A stretch of DNA of 64,000 nt from Mucilaginibacter sp. JRF (GCF_015223065.1 NZ_JADFBY010000002.1:186001-250000); one strand, 5' to 3'; shown: positions 20,401 through 28,108, numbered from the stretch's first letter. The notes: a model not told the origin generated them from the letters alone. Numbers and translations: made by a program.

Positions 20401-20633
20401 TCGCGTTCATCCTGGGTTTGGTTCCGTTGATGCTGGCCACCGGCGCGGGTGCCGAGGGTAACCGCTCAATTGGTACAGGCGCGGTAGGCGGTATGCTTAT
20501 CGGTACCATATTCGGTGTGTTCGTTATCCCTACGCTGTTCGTAATATTCCAAAGCCTGCAAGAACGCATTAGCGGTAAAAAAGCGCAGGAAGAAGAAGAT
20601 GATGAGGACGATGAAGTTGTAGTGGCTAAATAA
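17469..20633 (+). CDS. RND multidrug efflux permease (AcrB/HAE1 type)
   Basis: A 1054-aa proton-driven inner-membrane transporter. The start MLRKFIERPVLSTVISVIIV at 17469 is the canonical RND N-terminus; the open frame upstream begins only with GTG. The first periplasmic domain begins after TTLPISQYPDIAPP. TM4 carries the proton-relay Asp pair in GIVVDDAIVVVE. The second half has GYGYEFSGLSREE and NAILIVEFAV. The C-terminus is very acidic (Glu/Asp run). Operon order adaptor-pump-channel supports a complete tripartite pump. Substrates unknown. Confidence 0.96.
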   Translation: MLRKFIERPVLSTVISVIIVILGILGLTTLPISQYPDIAPPTVQVSASYTGANAEVVMNSVIVPLEEQINGVENMTYMTSKAANDGTATITVYFKLGTDPDLAAVNVQNRVSKATPLLPAEVTKAGVTTSKQQSSMVMVFALQSSNKSFDQTFLQNYAAINVLPQVKRINGVGDAISFGSQDYSMRIWLKPDVMATYGLIPADVNAALAEQNIEAAPGKVGENSKQSFEYVLKYKGRLKKPAEFENIVIRSAGNGQFLRLKDIARVELGALSYSVTTETNGEPSIALAVYQAAGSNAHEMIQQIDETLVQAAKTFPQGVKVTHIFSANDFLDVSIEKVIHTLIEAFILVFIVVFIFLQDFRSTLIPAIAVPVAIVGTFFFLQLFGFTINLLTLFALVLAIGIVVDDAIVVVEAVHAKLDNGAKSAKKATVTAMNEISGAVISITLVMAAVFIPVTFITGSSGVFYKQFGLTLAISIIISAVNALTLSPALCALLLKPHPEGEHHKTGLLNRFYAAFNAGFDAVTEKYKRSVGFLSVKKWIAVLGIAVFGVLFWYLLKTTPSGFVPDEDQSFIMADISLPPAASLERSIEVSNQVGKMVQSLPEVESVTRVAGTGLLSGAGGSYSILFIKLKDWKLREGAEHSVSAVTGKMFGMTAGIKAAKIIFFAPPSLQGFGNSSGFELQLQDRTGGSIENFMAVNGKFLGALNQRPEIQYGATFFNTNFPQYEVDVNVAKCKDANIGVDAVLGTLQGYFGGLYASNFNEFGKQYRVMIQADAGFRGTPESMTKIFVRTNDNVMAPISEFVTLKKVYGPESISRFNLFTSISITGAPKPGFSTGDAIKAVQEVAAQTLPTGYGYEFSGLSREEISSGSQTLFIFALCLIFVYFLLSAQYESYILPFAVLLSLPVGLAGAFVFAKIFGVQNNIYLQITLIMLIGLLAKNAILIVEFAVMRRKGGLSIIDAAIEGAVARLRPILMTSFAFILGLVPLMLATGAGAEGNRSIGTGAVGGMLIGTIFGVFVIPTLFVIFQSLQERISGKKAQEEEDDEDDEVVVAK

Positions 20634-20675
20634 CCGTGTTGTAATTTATTGAGTAAAAAGATAATTATCATAACA

Positions 20676-22091
20676 ATGATCAAGAGATATAAATGGCCGG
20701 TACTCGCAGCGCTTGCAGCAACGATGATCATTTCATCGTGTGTTACTAAAAAGTATAAGCAGCCCGACCTTAACGTACAAACGGATAAGCTGTATCGTGA
20801 TACTACCATTAGCGATACCACCTCGATAGCCACTGTGCCTGTTGAGCAGCTATTTGCCGATACCGTTTTACAAGGCCTTATAAAAGAGGGTATACAAAAT
20901 AACCTCGACCTTAAAACGGCTATGCAGCGCATCAACTCGGCGTATGCTACGTTGCAGCAAACCAAGGCCGCGTTTTTCCCGAGCCTATCGGGCAACGCGC
21001 AGGTAACCCGTAACAAGCAATCACTGGCAGGTTTGAACTTTCCGCCGGAGTTTGCAAGCTCGTTCATCCTGACCACCACTACCCACCAATTGGGTTTAAG
21101 CAGTAGCTGGGAGGCCGATATTTGGGGTAAGCTAAGCAGTTCGAAACGTTCGGCGTTGGCAAGCTTTTTCGCGAGTGAGGCCGGTAAGCGTGCCGTGCAA
21201 ACACAGCTGATAGCTGATATTGCCAACAACTACTACAACCTGCTGGCTTTAGATAAGCAATTGGCCATAACTGAGCAAACGCTTAAAAACCGCATTACCG
21301 ATGTGGAAACCATGAAGGCTTTGAAGGAGAGCGCCATAGTTACCGGTGCTGCCGTGGTACAAAGCGAGGCCAACCGTTATGCTGCCGAGGTTACCATACC
21401 TGATCTGAAACGCAGCATCCGCGAAACGGAGAATGCTTTGAGTATACTGCTTGCCCGTGCTCCGGGCGCCATAAAACGCACCTCGTTAGATGAGCAAAAG
21501 CCTTATAGCGATATGCAGGTGGGTATACCATCTCAATTGCTAAAAAACAGGCCCGATGTGCAGCAGGCTGAGTTTGCCTTCCGCAGCGCGTTCGAGAATA
21601 CTAATATGGCACGCACCTATTTTTACCCGGCCTTAACCATAACGGCACAGGGTGGTTTGTCGTCATTAAAAATCAAGAACCTGTTTGATAACTCTATATT
21701 TTACAATATAGTTGGCGGTCTTACCCAACCTATTTTTGCCAAGGGCGAGAACCGCGCCAGGTTACGTACAGCAAAGGCTAATCAGGAGCAGGCTTACTAT
21801 GCTTTCCAGCAATCAATATTGAATGCAGGTTCAGAAGTATCGAACGCGCTGTATGCTTATCAAACAGCTATGGAGAAACAAAGCTCACGTACCCATCAGC
21901 TGGAAGCATTACAAAAGTCGGTTGATTTTACTAAGGAGTTGCTGCGCTACAGCTCGGCAACTAACTATACTGATGTGTTAACATCAGAGCAAAGCCTGCT
22001 GGCCGCGCAGCTTAGCAGTGTAAGCGACAGGTTGCAACAATTACAATCCATAGTGAACCTATACCGTTCATTAGGTGGTGGTTGGAAATAA
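20676..22091 (+). CDS. Outer-membrane efflux channel (TolC/OprM, NodT family), lipoprotein
   Basis: A 471-aa outer-membrane factor completing the RND pump. A lipoprotein signal with Cys in MIISSCVTKKY follows the ATG at 20676; the earlier in-frame TTG at 20649 is less likely. Two repeats of the OEP domain are visible, including SLSGNAQVTRNKQSLAG and KNRPDVQQAEFAFRSAFENT, the latter diagnostic of the NodT branch. It ends with NLYRSLGGGW, also typical. It starts 42 bases after the pump gene. Confidence 0.94.
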   Translation: MIKRYKWPVLAALAATMIISSCVTKKYKQPDLNVQTDKLYRDTTISDTTSIATVPVEQLFADTVLQGLIKEGIQNNLDLKTAMQRINSAYATLQQTKAAFFPSLSGNAQVTRNKQSLAGLNFPPEFASSFILTTTTHQLGLSSSWEADIWGKLSSSKRSALASFFASEAGKRAVQTQLIADIANNYYNLLALDKQLAITEQTLKNRITDVETMKALKESAIVTGAAVVQSEANRYAAEVTIPDLKRSIRETENALSILLARAPGAIKRTSLDEQKPYSDMQVGIPSQLLKNRPDVQQAEFAFRSAFENTNMARTYFYPALTITAQGGLSSLKIKNLFDNSIFYNIVGGLTQPIFAKGENRARLRTAKANQEQAYYAFQQSILNAGSEVSNALYAYQTAMEKQSSRTHQLEALQKSVDFTKELLRYSSATNYTDVLTSEQSLLAAQLSSVSDRLQQLQSIVNLYRSLGGGWK

Positions 22092-22160
22092 AACACGGCA
22101 TTGTCAAAAAGTTAGCAATATTTAACATTGGCTTAAAATATTGCAAAGCAATGTTCGTCT

Positions 22161-22195
22161 ACAATACCGCGGGGATATTTACCCTGCGGTATTGT
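22161..22195 (+). terminator. Strong hairpin after the efflux operon
   Basis: ACAATACCGC and GCGGTATTGT form a perfect 10-bp stem, extended by G/C pairs inside, with loop ATATTTA. The following tract (AATTATCTTT) is only moderately T-rich. A second, AT-rich stem (GCAATATTT/AAATATTGC) lies at 22115-22144. Together they probably end the efflux transcript. Confidence 0.65.
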
Positions 22196-22198
22196 AAT

Positions 22199-22206
22199 TA
22201 TCTTTG
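22199..22206 (+). promoter_or_regulatory. Bacteroidota -7 element before the DUF5686 gene
   Basis: TATCTTTG matches the Bacteroidota -7 consensus TAnnTTTG exactly and lies 41 bases before the ATG at 22247. A -33 TTG at the right spacing is not evident because the terminator stem occupies that position. Confidence 0.5.
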
Positions 22207-22246
22207 TGCGCCTTTTTGCCGCGAGGTAAATTGAGTGAATATAAAT

Positions 22247-24811
22247 ATGAATATCATAATACAAGTAAGTAAGAAATTAAGTTTATTGGCAGTAGCTATG
22301 TTGCTGACCGTGATGGCCTTTGCGCAAAATACTGTTGTGCAGGGTACCATTCGCGATGCAAAGACCAAAGAAACACTGCCCTATGTTTCGGTGGCTGTTG
22401 TGGGTACCACACAAGGCGTAAATACCGATATGAATGGTCGTTACCGCATCACCATTAACGGCACCTATACCCAGTTGCAAGCATCATACGTAGGTTATAA
22501 AACCGTACTAAAAAACATATTGCCCAGCCGCGAGCAAACCGTTGATATTTTAATGGGCGACGATGCCAAGCTACTGAGCGAAGTAGTGGTAAAAGCCGGT
22601 AAAAAGAAGAAATATAGCAACAAGAATAACCCTGCTGTTGAACTGATCCGCAAGGTTATTGCTAACAGGGATAAAAACCGCTCTGAAGCATACGACTATA
22701 CCCAGTACAAGCAGTACGAAAAGATGTTCTTCTCGCTAAGCAACCTGTCTGACAAGTTCAAGAACCGTAAAATGTTCCGTAACTACCAGTTCCTGTTCCA
22801 AGAGCAGGATTCAACCGCCATTGGTGGCAAGAATTTGCTGCCGATGTATATGGAAGAAAAGCTGTCTGACAATTACTACCGCAAAGATCCTGAAAGGAAA
22901 AAACAAATAGTTACCGCCCACAAGCAGGTTAAGTTTGATGAGAACTTTATTGATAACGAGGGCTTGCAGCAGTACTTTAACCGCATGTACCAGGATATTG
23001 AGATATATGATAATAATATCTCCCTGTTAAGCAACCAGATACTTAGCCCGATAGCCAACTCTGCACCGGCATTCTATAAATTCTTTATTACCGATACGCT
23101 TAAGGATCAAAGTCCGCAATTGGTTGAGCTGAGCTTTACGCCGCGCAACACTACCGATATGCTGTTTGAAGGCCGCATATACATCACCCTTGATGGTAAC
23201 TATGCTGTTGAGAACGCGGTATTATCAGTCAATAAAAACATCAACCTTAACTTTGTGCGCCAAATGATGGCCACGCTAACCTTTGCCAAAAATCCCGATG
23301 GCCGTTACCACCTAAGCGGCAGCGACCTGAAGATGGATTTTGGTATCAATAAAAATAAAGGTGGCGGTATTTTTGGCCAGCGCACCGTAACTATTCAGGA
23401 TTTTGCCATTAACCAGGCCCAGCCAAAAACTATCTATGATGGTCCGGCAGTGGTAACATCGTTGGATGCGGAGGATAAGAGCGATATGTTCTGGCAGTCA
23501 AACCGCCTGGATACGCTTAGCGTGCAGCAGCGCGATATTTATAAGAATATTGATAGCCTGCAAACCATACCATCCTTTAAACGCACTATGGACCTGATTA
23601 CCCTGTTCATTGCCGGTTACAAGAATTTTGGTCCGTTTGAGGTTGGCCCCGTAAATACCTTTTACAGCTTTAACCCGGTTGAGGGTTTCAGGCTGCGTTT
23701 AGGTGGCCGTACCACTACCGCGCTGAGCGAGCGTTACTATTTTGAAACGTACGGCGCTTATGGTTTTAAGGACGAAAAGTTCAAGTACTTTTTAAGTGCT
23801 ACCTACTCGTTAAATGATAAGTCTATCTATCGTTTCCCGCAAAACTATATCAGGGCAAGCTTTCAGCACGATACAAAAATTCCGGGTCAGGAGTTGCAGT
23901 TTGTGCAGGAGAGTAGCTTCCTGTTATCATTTAAACGTGGTAATAATGATATGTGGTTGTATAACGACATATTCAGGTTAGATTATGTACATGAGTTCCG
24001 CAACCACTTCTCGTACAATCTGGGCTTTAAAACATGGTCGCAAAGCCCGGCCGGTGCCTTGTATTTCCAAAATAATTTGAACGGTCAGCCTAACAACGTG
24101 CGTACCCTAAGCACTACCGAGCTTTCGTTACAACTGCGTTATGCCCCTCACGAAAAGTTTTATCAAGGCAAACTATACCGTACACCGATACCTGATAAGT
24201 ATCCCATTTTTATGGTGCAGTATAACCAGGGGGTGAGAGATCTGTTTGGTGGCGATTATAATTACCAAAGCATTACGGCTAACATTAACAAACGTTTTTA
24301 CTGGTCGCAGTTTGGTTATACCGATATTTGGTTAGAGGGTAACAACATATTCGGGCAGGCACCATTTCCGTTGCTGGATATACACAGGGCCAACCAATCG
24401 TACGCGTTCCAGTTCCAATCATACAACTTAATGAACTTTTTGGAGTTTGTGAGTGATCATTACGCGTCAATAACTATCGATCATAGCTTTAATGGTTTCT
24501 TTTTTAACAAGATACCATTGCTTAAAAAGCTGAAATGGCGTGAGGTTGTTGACTTTAAAAGCCTTTGGGGTGGCATCCGTAATCAAAACAACCCAGCTCT
24601 GCATCCGGAGTTGCTGAACTTCCCTGTTAGTACCGAAACAGGCTTGCCTATCACTTATTCATTAGGCAATGACCCATACATGGAGGGTAGTGTGGGTATA
24701 TCAAACATATTCAAACTATTAAGGGTTGATTATGTTAAACGTTTCTCATACCTCGATAATCCGGGTATTGCCAAAAGCGGATTTAGATTCTTTGTTAAGT
24801 TCGATTTTTAA
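22247..24811 (+). CDS. DUF5686 outer-membrane protein with carboxypeptidase-like regulatory domain
   Basis: An 854-aa exported protein. The frame opens with GTG at 22235, but ATG at 22247 gives the signal peptide ending in VMAFAQ. Residues about 30-110 form a CarboxypepD_reg-like beta sandwich (VVQGTIRDAKTKETLPYVSV). The rest is the Bacteroidota-specific DUF5686 region, probably a beta-barrel given its many aromatic alternating strands and terminal FFVKFDF. Function not established. It is a single gene with its own promoter and terminator. Confidence 0.85.
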   Translation: MNIIIQVSKKLSLLAVAMLLTVMAFAQNTVVQGTIRDAKTKETLPYVSVAVVGTTQGVNTDMNGRYRITINGTYTQLQASYVGYKTVLKNILPSREQTVDILMGDDAKLLSEVVVKAGKKKKYSNKNNPAVELIRKVIANRDKNRSEAYDYTQYKQYEKMFFSLSNLSDKFKNRKMFRNYQFLFQEQDSTAIGGKNLLPMYMEEKLSDNYYRKDPERKKQIVTAHKQVKFDENFIDNEGLQQYFNRMYQDIEIYDNNISLLSNQILSPIANSAPAFYKFFITDTLKDQSPQLVELSFTPRNTTDMLFEGRIYITLDGNYAVENAVLSVNKNINLNFVRQMMATLTFAKNPDGRYHLSGSDLKMDFGINKNKGGGIFGQRTVTIQDFAINQAQPKTIYDGPAVVTSLDAEDKSDMFWQSNRLDTLSVQQRDIYKNIDSLQTIPSFKRTMDLITLFIAGYKNFGPFEVGPVNTFYSFNPVEGFRLRLGGRTTTALSERYYFETYGAYGFKDEKFKYFLSATYSLNDKSIYRFPQNYIRASFQHDTKIPGQELQFVQESSFLLSFKRGNNDMWLYNDIFRLDYVHEFRNHFSYNLGFKTWSQSPAGALYFQNNLNGQPNNVRTLSTTELSLQLRYAPHEKFYQGKLYRTPIPDKYPIFMVQYNQGVRDLFGGDYNYQSITANINKRFYWSQFGYTDIWLEGNNIFGQAPFPLLDIHRANQSYAFQFQSYNLMNFLEFVSDHYASITIDHSFNGFFFNKIPLLKKLKWREVVDFKSLWGGIRNQNNPALHPELLNFPVSTETGLPITYSLGNDPYMEGSVGISNIFKLLRVDYVKRFSYLDNPGIAKSGFRFFVKFDF

Positions 24812-24841
24812 CGAAAATTCTTAACTCAATATATATGCAAG

Positions 24842-24868
24842 AGGCCCGTATTTGTTACGGGCCTTTTC
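24842..24868 (+). terminator. Rho-independent terminator after the DUF5686 gene
   Basis: AGGCCCGTA (24842-24850) pairs perfectly with TACGGGCCT (24856-24864) around loop TTTGT, followed by TTTTC. It separates the DUF5686 gene from the arsenic operon. Confidence 0.85.
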
Positions 24869-24881
24869 TGTTATTAACAGA

Positions 24882-24917
24882 TTTGGATTTCTGAAATATC
24901 CATCGTAATATTGCGAT
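24882..24917 (+). promoter_or_regulatory. arsR promoter with overlapping ArsR operator
   Basis: TTTG at 24882-24885 and TAATATTG at 24906-24913 (20-base spacing) resemble a Bacteroidota promoter. The near-perfect palindrome ATCGTAATATTGCGAT (24902-24917) covers the -7 element, so a bound ArsR would block transcription. A second copy lies at 25273-25288. Confidence 0.6.
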
Positions 24918-24921
24918 TGAT

Positions 24922-25254
24922 ATGGGGATTACACGTACCGAGATATTTACTGATGAGCAAAACCACTTGGCTGTTATGCTTAAGGCTATCGCGCACCCGG
25001 CACGTATAGCCATACTTCAGCATATTATTAAAGCTGATGCCTGTATCTGCGGCGATCTGGTTGAGGAGTTAGGGTTGGCTCAGGCCACCATATCGCAACA
25101 TTTAAAAGAACTAAAAAACGCGGGACTTATTCAGGGCAGTATTGATGGCGCGAGTGTTTGTTACTGTATTGAACCTAAAGCATGGAAAGCGCTTAACAGT
25201 TTATTAAATAATTTTTTTGAATCATATAAGGGATCAGCAAATACCTGCTGCTGA
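24922..25254 (+). CDS. arsR: ArsR-family metalloregulator
   Basis: A 110-aa winged-helix repressor. The recognition helix segment is LGLAQATISQHLKELKNAGL (about residues 48-67). A candidate arsenite-binding Cys pair lies in ADACICGDLV just before it, and two more Cys end the protein (NTCC). It should dissociate from the palindromic operators on binding arsenite or a related thiophilic species. It is the first gene of the arsenic cluster and likely autoregulated. Confidence 0.92.
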   Translation: MGITRTEIFTDEQNHLAVMLKAIAHPARIAILQHIIKADACICGDLVEELGLAQATISQHLKELKNAGLIQGSIDGASVCYCIEPKAWKALNSLLNNFFESYKGSANTCC

Positions 25255-25272
25255 TTTTTTTTGAAAACAACT

Positions 25273-25288
25273 ATCGTAATATTGCAAT
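25273..25288 (+). promoter_or_regulatory. Second ArsR operator copy
   Basis: ATCGTAATATTGCAAT repeats 14 of 16 bases of the arsR operator and is placed 12 bases before the DUF6428 start, just after the arsR stop. It suggests a second ArsR-controlled promoter inside the cluster. Confidence 0.6.
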
Positions 25289-25300
25289 AATACAATTAAC

Positions 25301-25831
25301 ATGGAAACACTAAACTGGCAAACATTTAAGGATACATTGGTGGCTAACAAGGGGCTTACCCTACAGTTTCAGTACGCCGAAGGGCAATGGGTTGATGCAT
25401 CATACCATATAACCGAAATAAAGCAGGCGCCGGTAACTTCGGTTGATTGTGGTGGTGTAATGAATGCCTGGACAGAAGTGATAATACAACTATGGGAGCC
25501 CGTAAGCGAGGGCAATCGCGAAGCCATGAAGGTTGATAAGGCACTCGCCATAGTAAACTTGGTTGAAAAAACTATGCCCCTGCATCCGTTAGCTATGGTA
25601 AAGGTTGAGTTTGGCAACCAGCAGTTTGATACCCGCCAGCTTATACCCAAGGGTTTTATTATTGCCGATGGCAATTTGGTGGTTGACCTTCGCCCCGATA
25701 CCGTACAGTGCAAGGCTATTGAGCGTGGCGGTAATTGCGGCACCCCGGGGGCTGATGATAGTGAACAAAGAACAGGCATACAAAATTTGGCAGCGGCATC
25801 ATGCTGTACACCGGGTGGTGGTTGCTGTTAA
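25301..25831 (+). CDS. DUF6428 family protein with Cys-rich tail
   Basis: A 176-aa protein. The core resembles DUF6428 proteins that recur in arsenic and metal operons: LQFQYAEGQWVDASYHITE and VDCGGVMNAWTE. The C-terminus is Cys-rich (NCGTPG, then ASCCTPGGGCC), which could bind a thiophilic metal or arsenite. It lies between arsR and the acetyltransferase. Its biochemical role is not established; a metallochaperone or sequestration role is inference. Confidence 0.75.
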   Translation: METLNWQTFKDTLVANKGLTLQFQYAEGQWVDASYHITEIKQAPVTSVDCGGVMNAWTEVIIQLWEPVSEGNREAMKVDKALAIVNLVEKTMPLHPLAMVKVEFGNQQFDTRQLIPKGFIIADGNLVVDLRPDTVQCKAIERGGNCGTPGADDSEQRTGIQNLAAASCCTPGGGCC

Positions 25832-25843
25832 TTATAATTTAAC

Positions 25844-26269
25844 ATGATCATACTATCGGCAAAACCCTACAGGCAACAGGTAACCGCTCTGCTGCAATCG
25901 CAAAACTTACCTTATCAGGATCTGCCTGATGATATGAGTGATTTTTATGTAGCTATAAATGATAACAGGATAATAGCTGTGGCCGGCTTTGAGAGCTATG
26001 GCAGTTATGGCTTGCTGCGCTCGGTTGCCGTAGCGCCCGAACATAGGGGTAAGGGTATTGCGGCCAGCTTGTTATGCGTAGTGAATACGCGTGCCATACA
26101 CAAAGGCATAAAGCAGCTATGGTTATTTACCGAAACAGCTTCGGGATATTTTAAGCGATCGGGGTTTGATGAGGCTCGGCGCGCCGATGTGCCTGCCGCA
26201 TTGCAGCTCTCAAAACAATATAGCTCGGTATGCCCGCAAACAGCCATCGTAATGTTTAAAACACTTTAA
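25844..26269 (+). CDS. arsN2: GNAT acetyltransferase, ArsN2-like
   Basis: A 141-aa GNAT fold. The acetyl-CoA loop is LLRSVAVAPEHRGKGIAASL (about residues 56-75). The end (YFKRSGFDEARRADVPAALQ and SSVCPQTAIVM) resembles ArsN2-type enzymes of arsenic operons, whose relatives acetylate the organoarsenical antibiotic arsinothricin. It starts 12 bases after the DUF6428 gene. Substrate is inferred from family and context. Confidence 0.75.
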   Translation: MIILSAKPYRQQVTALLQSQNLPYQDLPDDMSDFYVAINDNRIIAVAGFESYGSYGLLRSVAVAPEHRGKGIAASLLCVVNTRAIHKGIKQLWLFTETASGYFKRSGFDEARRADVPAALQLSKQYSSVCPQTAIVMFKTL

Positions 26270-26280
26270 CAAACATCAGT

Positions 26281-26715
26281 TTGAAAAACATATTGATACT
26301 ATGTACCGGTAACAGTTGCCGTAGCCAGATAGCGCATGGTTACCTGACACATTTTGCAGGTAACAAAGCCAATGTTTACAGCGCGGGTATTGAAACACAT
26401 GGCGTTAACCCTAAAGCCATTAAAATTATGGCTGATGAGGGTATGGATATATCCACCCATACATCAAACCATGTGGATGAATACCAACACATAGCCTTTG
26501 ATTATGTGATAACCGTTTGCGACAACGCAAATGAGGCATGCCCTTACTTTCCGGGTAATGTACACCGGCTGCACCACAACTTTCCGGACCCGGCAAAAGC
26601 TACCGGTACCGAGGTGGAGGTTATGCAGCAGTTTAAGGTTGTAAGGGATATGATAAAACTTTATGTAAAGAATTTCACGGAAGAACATCTGTTTGTAAAA
26701 ACAACAGAGGTTTGA
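26281..26715 (+). CDS. arsC: Arsenate reductase, thioredoxin-coupled (LMW-PTP type)
   Basis: A 144-aa enzyme reducing arsenate to arsenite. The P-loop is CTGNSCRS (Cys8 to Ser15). Two resolving Cys lie at about 80 (VCDNANE) and 87 (ACPYFPG), the same spacing as Cys10/82/89 of the thioredoxin-dependent enzyme of S. aureus plasmid pI258. The start codon is TTG at 26281; no in-frame ATG gives the conserved N-terminus. No arsenite efflux gene follows. Confidence 0.92.
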   Translation: MKNILILCTGNSCRSQIAHGYLTHFAGNKANVYSAGIETHGVNPKAIKIMADEGMDISTHTSNHVDEYQHIAFDYVITVCDNANEACPYFPGNVHRLHHNFPDPAKATGTEVEVMQQFKVVRDMIKLYVKNFTEEHLFVKTTEV

Positions 26716-26725
26716 TTTTGTTATT

Positions 26726-26751
26726 TTCGACAAAATGTGTATAATTGTCTA
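26726..26751. promoter_or_regulatory. Twin TetR-type operator, copy 1
   Basis: TTCGACA-N13-TGTCTA, with GACA and TGTC as inverted half-sites, directly abuts the ATG of the following TetR gene. The same element with the same 13-base spacer occurs again at 27364-27389. Confidence 0.55.
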
Positions 26752-27345
26752 ATGATTAAAGCCGAGGCTCTGGATAGTGTACGTGAGGATATAATTACCG
26801 CTGCTGAAGAGGTATTTAAAAAGTATGGTTACCTGAAGGTAAGCATGCAGGATATTTCAAAAGCCAGTGGTAAGGGTAGGAGCACGCTTTATTATTACTT
26901 CCGCAATAAAATGGAAGTGTTTGATGCCGTTGGTGTGAGAATGTTCACCCAGCTGCTGCGCGAATGCCAAAAGGTGATAAGCCCCGAGGCTACCTTTGTT
27001 ACCAATATTGAAAAGTACTATACCGTTAAGCTGCGTAACCTGAAAAGGCTGGTATCATCATACGAACTGGTGACCGAAGATTTCAGGCAAGATCCATCGC
27101 TACTGGCATCAAAAACGCATACACTACAAAATAACGAGATAGCCCTGCTGAACAATATTATACAATGGGCCCAGGCCAATAAGGAGATAGCCCCGTTAAG
27201 TACCGACGATAGTATGTTTCTGTCGGAGATATTTGTGACGGCCTTTAAAAGCTTTGAGCACGAAATAGTATTATACAACAAGCTGCCAAATTTTGAAGAA
27301 AAAATAAACTGGTTAGCCCAGATTTTATATAAAGGATTAAAGTAG
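26752..27345 (+). CDS. TetR/AcrR-family regulator
   Basis: A TetR regulator of 197 aa counted from the ATG at 26752; the open frame also has an in-frame GTG at 26737. The helix-turn-helix is VSMQDISKASGKGRSTLYYY followed by FRNKMEVFDAV. The C-terminal domain has no recognisable ligand motif. It lies just after arsC but has its own operator-like repeat, and its regulon may include the next gene. Confidence 0.88.
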   Translation: MIKAEALDSVREDIITAAEEVFKKYGYLKVSMQDISKASGKGRSTLYYYFRNKMEVFDAVGVRMFTQLLRECQKVISPEATFVTNIEKYYTVKLRNLKRLVSSYELVTEDFRQDPSLLASKTHTLQNNEIALLNNIIQWAQANKEIAPLSTDDSMFLSEIFVTAFKSFEHEIVLYNKLPNFEEKINWLAQILYKGLK

Positions 27346-27363
27346 AATTTTTTTTGATCATAA

Positions 27364-27389
27364 TTCGACATAAATACGTAAAGTGTCTA
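27364..27389. promoter_or_regulatory. Twin TetR-type operator, copy 2
   Basis: TTCGACA-N13-TGTCTA, identical in both outer motifs and in spacer length to copy 1, placed 71 bases before the start of the second TetR-like gene. The two copies bracket the first TetR gene. Confidence 0.55.
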
Positions 27390-27460
27390 TATGATTATCG
27401 AAGTTTCTGCGTTATAGCAATATCACAATTCATTCTATTACAGATCAAATCAACCCAATC

Positions 27461-28075
27461 ATGATAGCAAGAACCGCGCAAAGGCAAACATCAAAAAGTA
27501 AGGAGCAAATTGTTGATAGTGCCATCAGGCTTATCAGCAAGTACGGTTTTGAACAGCTAACGCTCGACCAGGTGGGCGTTGCCGCCAATGCCAAACGCTA
27601 TGCCATAGTAGCCAAATACGGTAATCTGGGCAACCTGATGCAAGTTTGCCTGCAAGCCAGTTTGGATAGCCTGGCGCTCTTTATGTCGTTACGCTCGTAC
27701 CGCAACGACTATCGTGAACATAAAACCGAAGATTTTTGGGCTTTGCTGGTAGCCTTTAACACGCACAATGCCGATAAAGCCAGCGTTATTTGCCGCTATC
27801 TTAAATCGCCGTCAATTTTTCAGGCGCAGGATTTCAGGACCGAGCTGGTAAAGTTGCTTAACCCGATATATGATCATTTTGAGCAGGGCCTGCTGCAAAA
27901 CAGCAATGTGCATATCAGGTTCATATCATTCAAATACCTCTATCAATCGGCCTGTGCTTATGCCGAGAGCAGGTCATCCGCATCAACATTGAGCCACACG
28001 GCATCGCTAAGTGTTTATTATAACAACAAAGTAGCACCGGAGTTGGAGCGTATATTAAGGCTGCCTATCAATTAA
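27461..28075 (+). CDS. TetR-like regulator, atypical DNA-binding helix
   Basis: A 204-aa protein with a TetR-type N-terminus (QIVDSAIRLISKYGFEQLTL) but an unusual recognition segment, QVGVAANAKRYAIVAKYGNL, in place of the common LYxYFxxK pattern. The rest is helical with an aromatic-rich C-terminus. Downstream of an operator-like repeat shared with the preceding TetR gene. Ligand and targets unknown. Confidence 0.75.
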   Translation: MIARTAQRQTSKSKEQIVDSAIRLISKYGFEQLTLDQVGVAANAKRYAIVAKYGNLGNLMQVCLQASLDSLALFMSLRSYRNDYREHKTEDFWALLVAFNTHNADKASVICRYLKSPSIFQAQDFRTELVKLLNPIYDHFEQGLLQNSNVHIRFISFKYLYQSACAYAESRSSASTLSHTASLSVYYNNKVAPELERILRLPIN

Positions 28076-28090
28076 TAAGGCAGCCTTAAT
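28054..28090. terminator. Bidirectional hairpin overlapping the tetR stop codon
   Basis: TTAAGGCTGCCT (28055-28066) and AGGCAGCCTTAA (28078-28089) form a perfect 12-bp stem, extendable to 13 bp, around an 11-base AT loop. The stop codon of the TetR-like gene lies in the loop. It separates two convergent genes. A U-tract is weak on both strands. Confidence 0.6.
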
Positions 28091-28108
28091 GTAATGGGAG
28101 TTGAGGGA

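Noticed and set aside
20240-21229. A 329-codon open frame on the minus strand
   Set aside because: It is antisense to the well-supported RND pump and channel genes. Its translation is a low-complexity Ser/Ala/Ile mix without a domain, typical of a shadow frame.
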